From positions 1 through 64,000 of the forward strand of contig JAMWET010000482.1 in NCBI GenBank assembly GCA_024036415.1: a stretch of 64,000 nt of DNA, read 5' to 3'. Position numbers and translations under genes: made by a program. The DNA is from Prochilodus magdalenae. Taxonomy: Eukaryota > Chordata > Actinopteri > Characiformes > Prochilodontidae. Positions 58,850-64,000 of this stretch are shown in pieces. Position 1 is the first letter of the stretch, and the number at the start of each line of letters is the position of its first letter. The notes under the pieces were generated by a model, which worked only from the letters and a program-made list of their open reading frames with translations, was not told the origin of the DNA and did no database searches.

Positions 58850-59164
58850 CCCATTGGTCTATACTGAATAGCATCAACTCTGGGATTTTGGTAGGCTTAC
58901 ATCCATGAGCAGCTCACATCCGGTCATTCAGCAACACTCCTATCATAAAACTCTGACTTGGCTGTTCTACAACATGACTTTTGTTCCTCAACTGCTCTAT
59001 GGTAGAATGACTCGCGTGCTTAGGGTTGTTGTCTTCCTGCATGACTAATGTTCTCTCGAGGTTCAGATCACGGAAAGATGTCCTGTCATTTTTCCTTAGA
59101 AGTTGCTTGTATAATTTAGAATTCCACAGCATGTCCAATACCAACATGTGCTATGAAGCTTAAA

Positions 59165-59755
59165 AACCCTGAGTCTAACTTCAGCTTCAAATGAACTGCT
59201 AATCTGCTAATAAACTATGTAATTACTGGATACTTTTCCTCAATAAATAAATAACCATGTATAATATTTTTCTCTCATTTGTTTAAATGGCTTATTTGAG
59301 TCTAGCTCTAAATCTTCTGTGAAAGTCAAATTATATTATAGTTCATATTTATAAAGGAATACAGACTGTAAGTCTTATTACCATGCTGGAGCGTAGAAAT
59401 ACACTACACCCAATTGTTGTGTCATAGTATCACCCGTATTGTGCACTTATCGTAGTATGGGCTCCTGTGACACATAATTGTTAAACAGTCCCAACCCTTT
59501 GGACCATATCCCGCCTGCGGCTGACCTGCCTGACAGGTTATGCTGTAACTCAGCCAAGCCCAGTGGACTGCAAGGAGACACGTGGATCAGGCTGCCAACT
59601 GTGTACTCACTGCTAGCCTGGCAGGCGCAGGGAAACTTGTAAGACATGTTTAACTACTGCAGCTGGTGCACTGGACCATGACCAGATTGAGAAGAGGAAA
59701 TATTGTTCATACAAAGCTAGTGTTGCTCTATAGGATTACATTACGCTTTGGCAGG
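59165..59755. other. intergenic, no supported gene
   Basis: AT-rich to 59.4 kb, then unique sequence. No exon seen. Confidence 0.4.
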
Positions 59756-59890
59756 TGTACTCGGAGATGGAATCAATGGTAGAAAACCATACTCAGGTAA
59801 TACTTTACTACTTACTTCTGAAATTTGACTTAAGTACAAGTAATAACTGGGTACTTTGAGTAAACGTTACTTAGTTACTTTTTTACCAAT
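59756..59890. mobile_element. hAT-like MITE terminus fragment
   Basis: 'ctcaggtaatactttactac' and 'gacttaagtacaagtaataa' have the composition and order of hAT-like MITE subterminal DNA, as at 8516 and 61800. No second end was found. Confidence 0.5.
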
Positions 59891-59924
59891 TTTTTTTTTA
59901 CTTGCCTCAGGTCAATGTACATAA

Positions 59925-60619
59925 TACCACAGTAAGAAAGTCTCTGAGCAAAAATGGCCTCCATGGAAGAGCTGCAAGGTGCAAAACAGCGCTGGCCAAA
60001 AAGACCATAAAAGCTCTTATCGGACTTGCCAAACAACATTCTGGATAACCTCCAAGACTTATAATAAGATTCTGTGAACAAATGTGTCAAATGTGGAACT
60101 TTTGGAAAACAAGGGTCCCGTTCTGGTATAAAGCTAACACTGCATTGATAGAACCATGAATTCTGCTCTCTATCAGAAAGAGAATGTCCACCTTTCAGTT
60201 CCTGACCTACAGCTCAAGTACAGTTGGGTTATGCAGCATGGATCAAAGGCAAGGTTATGGAGTCAAGAACGAGCAGTTCATGCTTGAAAACCAATGTAGC
60301 CAAATTAATACAATTCTGCAAAGACAAGTGAGTCAAAGTTCCTTTACAGCGATGCAAATAATGTGTCACAACCGCAAACACTCGGCTGACTGTGCCGAGG
60401 GTGGCACAACCAATCAGTGATTAGTAGGTGATATAGGTTTTGAATAAACCTTTATTTTTAATAAATGGGAGAATCGCTGACTAGCTCCATTTTGTGTTAT
60501 TCATGTTGTCTTTATTTGCATTAAAATGAGTTGGATGGTCAGAAATATTTAAATGAGACAAATTAGCATAAATAGAAGACATTGGATGAGCTGCCGATGA
60601 ATACTTTTTCACAGCACTG
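59925..60619 (+). mobile_element. Tc1/mariner element, decayed 3' two-thirds
   Basis: In broken plus frames it reads RKSLSKNGLHGRAARCKTAL and KKTIKALIGLAKQHSG, then ILxTNVSNVELFGK (decayed WTDESKVELFGK). Later come MNSALYQKEN and, in another frame, pieces of the C-terminus. The right outer TIR ends at 60619 ('actttttcacagcactg') beside a TA at 60620-60621. The 5' part is missing. There is no functional transposase. Confidence 0.85.
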
Positions 60620-60973
60620 TACTTGCAACCAGCCTAATGAATGGGATGATGGCACAGAAGAGGGCCAGGCTGTTTATCACCAACACAGGGCTATCTTTAA
60701 ACCACCACTGCTAGAAAGGACCCACCACTCAAAACTCACTAGTACATAAACCAGGCCCCTACCTTAAACTTCCCTGTTGGGGAAACACCAGGACCAGGGA
60801 AAGGGGAGGCTAGAATGTGCTTCCCCCTTTCCGACTGAAGACGGCTGTGGCATTAGTGTGATCTGAACTCATGATCTCCTGATGATTTCTCCAACGCTCA
60901 GCCTAAAACTCCACTGAGTTACTCTTATCTATACACCTACGCTTACAGCATCTACCTGCAAAGTGTTTACTGT

Positions 60974-61383
60974 TGTAACACTGACAAGACAGGAGACAGG
61001 ACACAAGCGCAAAGCTCTAATGTTATCAAATTAGAACAAAACCAGAGACGCCACTAAGCACAGGGAACAGGGTTACAAAGACAACTGACATGGAGACAAA
61101 ACACCAAGCAAGAACAAAGGGAACAACTGGGAGGATAAATGAACAAGGACTAAAGAGGGACACCAAGGAAGAGGCGGAGCTACAAACCAGGGACAGGTGA
61201 GAGGCAAGGTGAGAAGGCGGAGACAGGAGAAGCTATGAACCAAAACAAACAGAAGCACATGGCACAGAACAAAAAGCATGAAAGCATGAAATGGAGCATG
61301 AAAGGGACGGGAGAAAAAGAGGCTGAAACAGAAAACCAAAGAATACAGAGACAAACAGGAGCAAGACAAGACAGGACATGACA
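60974..61383 (-). mobile_element. solo LTR, Gypsy-type
   Basis: On the minus strand it starts TGTCATGTCCTGTCTTG at 61383 and ends TGTTACA at 60974, with the TG...CA borders of an LTR. Inside is C/T-rich text such as 'tagctccgcctcttccttgg', common in fish Gypsy LTRs. The flanks share only ACT (ACTGT and ACTAC), so the 5-bp target duplication is poor. No internal retroelement genes lie beside it. The 103-codon frame within is not a gene. Confidence 0.65.
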
Positions 61384-61554
61384 ACTACACTCTGAAAGTG
61401 ATTTGTTTTTATTCAGAGGAAGTTATGCGGTTGACTGAAATTTAAGTACATCAGATAAGACATAATGTCAGGCCAAAACACTTTAGGTTGCCATATGTGG
61501 CTGAAATCTGATGATACCTGAAAACCAATGTTTGCTGGAAGTGAATGGTTCGAC

Positions 61555-61799
61555 ATTCAATTCATTTCAATTCAGTTCAATTCAGTTCAATTCAACGCTG
61601 TTGTCATTATACCAATACAGACTGTACAGTATAATGAAACACAGTCAGACTACTCCTCCAGAGCAGCCAATAAAAATATAGTACTGTATGCTGAGGTACC
61701 AAAGTGGGCAGTTAAGTATGTGGTGCTACAGTAGGTATGTAAAGTGTATAGTGCAGGTAGTGGGAATAGCAGCTCAGTGTTCAGGTGAACAGGTAAAAT
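61555..61799 (-). mobile_element. LINE 3' tail (L2-like), part 1
   Basis: On the minus strand it ends 'ataatgacaacagcgttgaa' followed by a 10-bp TTGAACTGAA-type microsatellite (61558-61598), as in target-primed LINE tails. It continues into the reverse-transcriptase part at 62250-62600 on the other side of a hAT-like insertion. Confidence 0.7.
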
Positions 61800-62145
61800 C
61801 AGAGGTGCACAAACCATGTACCTGAGTTACAGTAGAGATCCCCAAGTTACAATATTCCTTCAGTACAAGTAGAAGTTCCTCCCTTTAGACCTCCACTGGA
61901 GTAACAGTACTAAAGTATTCACCTTCAGATGTACTGAGAGTATGTAGAGTAACAGAAGCATGATTTACTATGGCTCTAATGTCCTATTATCATTTCTGGA
62001 CCAAGACTCTTAATCAGCTCAGTGTAGGTGTAGAGACTCCAGTGTCTGTCAGTCCACCAGTCTTTAATAGAAGATCAATAGATAGTCCCGACACCGGCGT
62101 CTATTCAAATGACCATAAGCACAGAACACTGAATGCAAACCATTT
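61800..62145. mobile_element. hAT-like MITE fragment, inserted in LINE
   Basis: It has the end 'cagaggtgcacaaaccatgt' and inner blocks 'ctttagacctccactggagt', 'ctcagtgtaggtgtagagac' and 'gcacagaacactgaa'. These match the right half of 8516-9237 in reverse order. The other terminus is missing. Confidence 0.75.
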
Positions 62146-62215
62146 CTGTTAGGTAGAACTATAACATAGCTTATAGTTTCAGATTTATTTGCAAATTAGT
62201 TACAAGTGGCCTCAC

Positions 62216-62242
62216 TTAGCCACTGAGCTACACCAACCAACA
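62216..62242 (-). mobile_element. scrap of tRNA-derived SINE head
   Basis: 'ccactgagctacaccaacca' is the complement of the SINE head seen at 32181. Only about 27 bp remain. Confidence 0.5.
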
Positions 62243-62249
62243 GTCTATA

Positions 62250-62600
62250 GTGCTAGATCAGTAAGAGTCTGTAGTGTTGTAGTCTTGTTCTGGTAGGCGC
62301 TGTCAGTGTGACCAGTTTGACAGCTCTAGGGTAAAGCTGCTCCTCAACCTGGTGGTTCTGGCTCGGATGTTCCAGTACCTCTATCCGGATGGCAGAAGTT
62401 GGAACAGGGGATGGCTGGGGTGTGTGCTGACTGCTTTCCTCAGGCACCTCTTATCCTAAATGTCCTGGAAGGGTGGGAGGGCAGCTGCGGTGATGTGCTG
62501 TGCAGGCTTTACCAGACCTTGCTCTCGGCAGCAGTGGTGCAGTCATGCGCAGCTTGTCAGGAGCTCTCCACGGTGGGCCATCTTTGTCTGCCAGAAATGA
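62250..62600 (-). pseudogene. LINE reverse transcriptase C-terminus, part 2
   Basis: On the minus strand, broken frames read PLFQLLPSGYRYWNIRARTT, then RLRSSFTLELSNWSH, the end of fish L2-type ORF2 proteins (PSGRRYR-type motif near the stop). Upstream frames are shifted. It is a 5'-truncated, decayed copy whose 3' UTR is 61555-61799. Confidence 0.75.
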
Positions 62601-62744
62601 TGTCAGCCAAAAATGGGCCACTTGCGGCTCACGTGCAGTTTGCCAGTGCCAGGCATCCGCATGCTGTCTGGATCGAGTCGGAAGATTGGCTTGGCTCTTC
62701 AGACACCTTTACTCTTGTTTAAGAGCAGTTGTATGACCTGTCTA

Positions 62745-62796
62745 ACCAGTTATTAACCAGTTATTAACCAGTTATTAACCAGTTATTAACCAGTTA
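62745..62796. repeat. 11-bp tandem repeat
   Basis: Nearly five perfect copies of 'ccagttattaa'. Confidence 0.95.
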
Positions 62797-63134
62797 TTTT
62801 GGCTTTACAATTGTGATCAATTTCTTATAGAAGTCTTCTCCCCAGGTTCACTTTTTCTTGCTGATGAGAGTTTCTTCCGGTGCATCGTTCCGTTCACTTT
62901 TCATTTCCATGACACATACTGCTCCAGAACTGTAAGCAGAGAAGCGATATATCACATCATGTTTGGCAGTCACTAGTTGTGAACTATGCACAAAGCAGAT
63001 TCTCAAGGTTTTATAGGGTCACATTTTAGAACAGCGGGTATCACAATGAATCATTGCCAGTTGATTACTGATCTAATAAGTGTTTGTTTGGATTTCTTAT
63101 CATTTTTTCAGCTAAAAATTACATTTAAATATGC

Positions 63135-63584
63135 AAATAATTCATTGCACATTGCACCAGTAAGAGCAGAGTGTGAAGGTTCAGTTAGCAGGTAAGAGCA
63201 CAGTTCTGCTCAAAATACTGCAATGCACACAGCATTATGGGTGACATACCAGAGTTCAAAAGAGGACAGATTGTTGGTGCACGTCTTGCTGGCACATCTG
63301 TGACCAAGACAGCAAGTCTTTGTGATGTATCAAGAGCCACGGTATCCAGGGTAATGTCAGCATACCACCAAGAAGGACGAACCTCCACCAGCATCACGTA
63401 GTGACCTGGCCACTATCCTGCAAGAAGAATGGCTTAAACTCCCTCTGACCACTGTGCAGGACGCAGTATATGTCATTCCCAAGACGAACTGACGCTGTAT
63501 TGGCCGCAAAAGGAGGCCCTACACCATACTAATAAATGACTGTGGTCTAAAACCAGGTGTTTCAGTTTCATTGTCCAACCCCTG
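63135..63584 (+). mobile_element. Tc1 element with large internal deletion
   Basis: The N-terminal transposase start MGDIPEFKRGQIVGARLAGT (63239-63298) and the helix-turn-helix ASLCDVSRATVSRVMSAYHQ are intact. After EGRTSTS the frame jumps directly into the 3' end ('gtagtgacctggccactatc'). The catalytic DDE region of about 1 kb is deleted. The right TIR, 'ggtgtttcagtttcattgtc' to 'aacccctg', ends at 63584 beside TA 63585-63586. The left TIR is not recognisable. Confidence 0.9.
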
Positions 63585-63586
63585 TA

Positions 63587-64000
63587 CTTGGTCCACTGGA
63601 AAAACACAGCTGACTGTTGGAATTTTATTGTTTCATTAAGACAACACTATACACTGTTACCATTAAATGTGTTTCAGGTCTCGTAGCGTATGAATCAAAA
63701 TCATTAATAAACAGAGGATGTGCATACTGTATATGGAAACTGTAATAAGATCCCACATAAAGCTTATCAGGGATCTACAATGTGCTGTGGCTGTGCCAAT
63801 TGCTAAGTTTCATAACAAATGGTTAGACACAACTGGACATCGAATGAAAAACACAATGAACTACCCATATTTATGTTGAGCTTGGACTTGTGTTTACATG
63901 TTTACATTTCAAGACAAGTTAAAGCTATGTTATAGATGCTGAGTTATTCGTAGTTTTACCCGTAATGATCTGAGTGTAATCCGCTCCTATAACCAAAACA
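63587..64000. other. intergenic, no supported gene
   Basis: AT-rich unique sequence to the end of the window with no feature recognised. Confidence 0.4.

Larger units (their letters stand above)
57402..59140 (-). mobile_element. Tc1/mariner element, broken into three parts
   Basis: The outer TIR 'cagtggcgctggaaagtttg' starts at 57402, and the 5' region continues to 57590. It resumes at 57801-57862 after a MITE. The transposase region lies at about 58850-59140. There the minus strand reads LERTLVMQEDNNPKHASHST (DNDPKH motif with the first D changed) and EQLRNKSHVVEQPSQS, the Tc1 C-terminal region. Stops and gaps abound. The sequence at 57863-58849 is not recognisably Tc1. Confidence 0.8.

Noticed and set aside
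61073..61384. 103-codon Ser/Leu/Cys-rich minus-strand frame
   Set aside because: It lies within the solo LTR. The composition reflects C/T-rich LTR sequence.

Overview
The window is vertebrate nuclear DNA, almost certainly from a teleost fish. The evidence is the many fish-type Tc1/mariner fragments, tRNA-derived SINEs with the LINE-like 3' tail common in fish, palindromic MITEs, LINE tails, and one spliced Bcl-2-family gene with GT/AG introns. The repeat mix would suit an otophysan (characin, catfish or carp relative), but I cannot fix the species. There are no bacterial operons, CRISPR arrays or phage genes. Most long open frames are chance or low-complexity frames.

The only protein-coding gene I can support is a Bax-type pro-apoptotic gene on the minus strand. 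Its CDS runs from the ATG at 50475 to the stop at 39039, in six exons joined by GT/AG introns whose phases all fit. It predicts 205 residues with a BH3 helix, a canonical BH1 (NWGR), a BH2 region (QQGGWE) and a C-terminal membrane anchor. The sequence suggests the second fish bax paralogue (baxb). A CpG-rich promoter lies at about 50500-50830, and a poly(A) signal lies at 38615-38620. The introns are full of repeats: two MITEs, a SINE, two LINE tails, a 48-bp minisatellite of about 1 kb and a 119-bp near-perfect hairpin.

From 1 to 38 kb the window is gene-poor. It holds dispersed repeats: Tc1-like transposase remnants (6.1-7.9 kb; 10.6, 30.0, 32-34 and 35.1 kb), hAT-like MITEs, SINEs, a 1.2-kb GTA/GTG trinucleotide array (19.66-20.83 kb) and a foldback structure with a MITE in its loop (25.35-26.49 kb). 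GC-richer unique stretches around 13-19 kb and 22-24 kb might contain conserved non-coding elements. This cannot be tested from one sequence.

From 51 to 64 kb there is again no supported gene. This part has a palindromic MITE, a 45-bp minisatellite of about 2.3 kb inside a LINE-like 3' tail and flanked by a 270-bp direct duplication, a Tc1 element split by a MITE, a solo Gypsy-type LTR, a LINE 3' end split by a hAT-like MITE, and an internally deleted Tc1 at the right edge.

The most notable structures are a six-copy MITE family with a GTCGCTGTCC-type terminal repeat, the foldback at 25.5 kb, and a multi-layer nest of transposons at 32-34 kb where an 8-bp target duplication is still visible. 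I found no evidence of a new multi-gene system.
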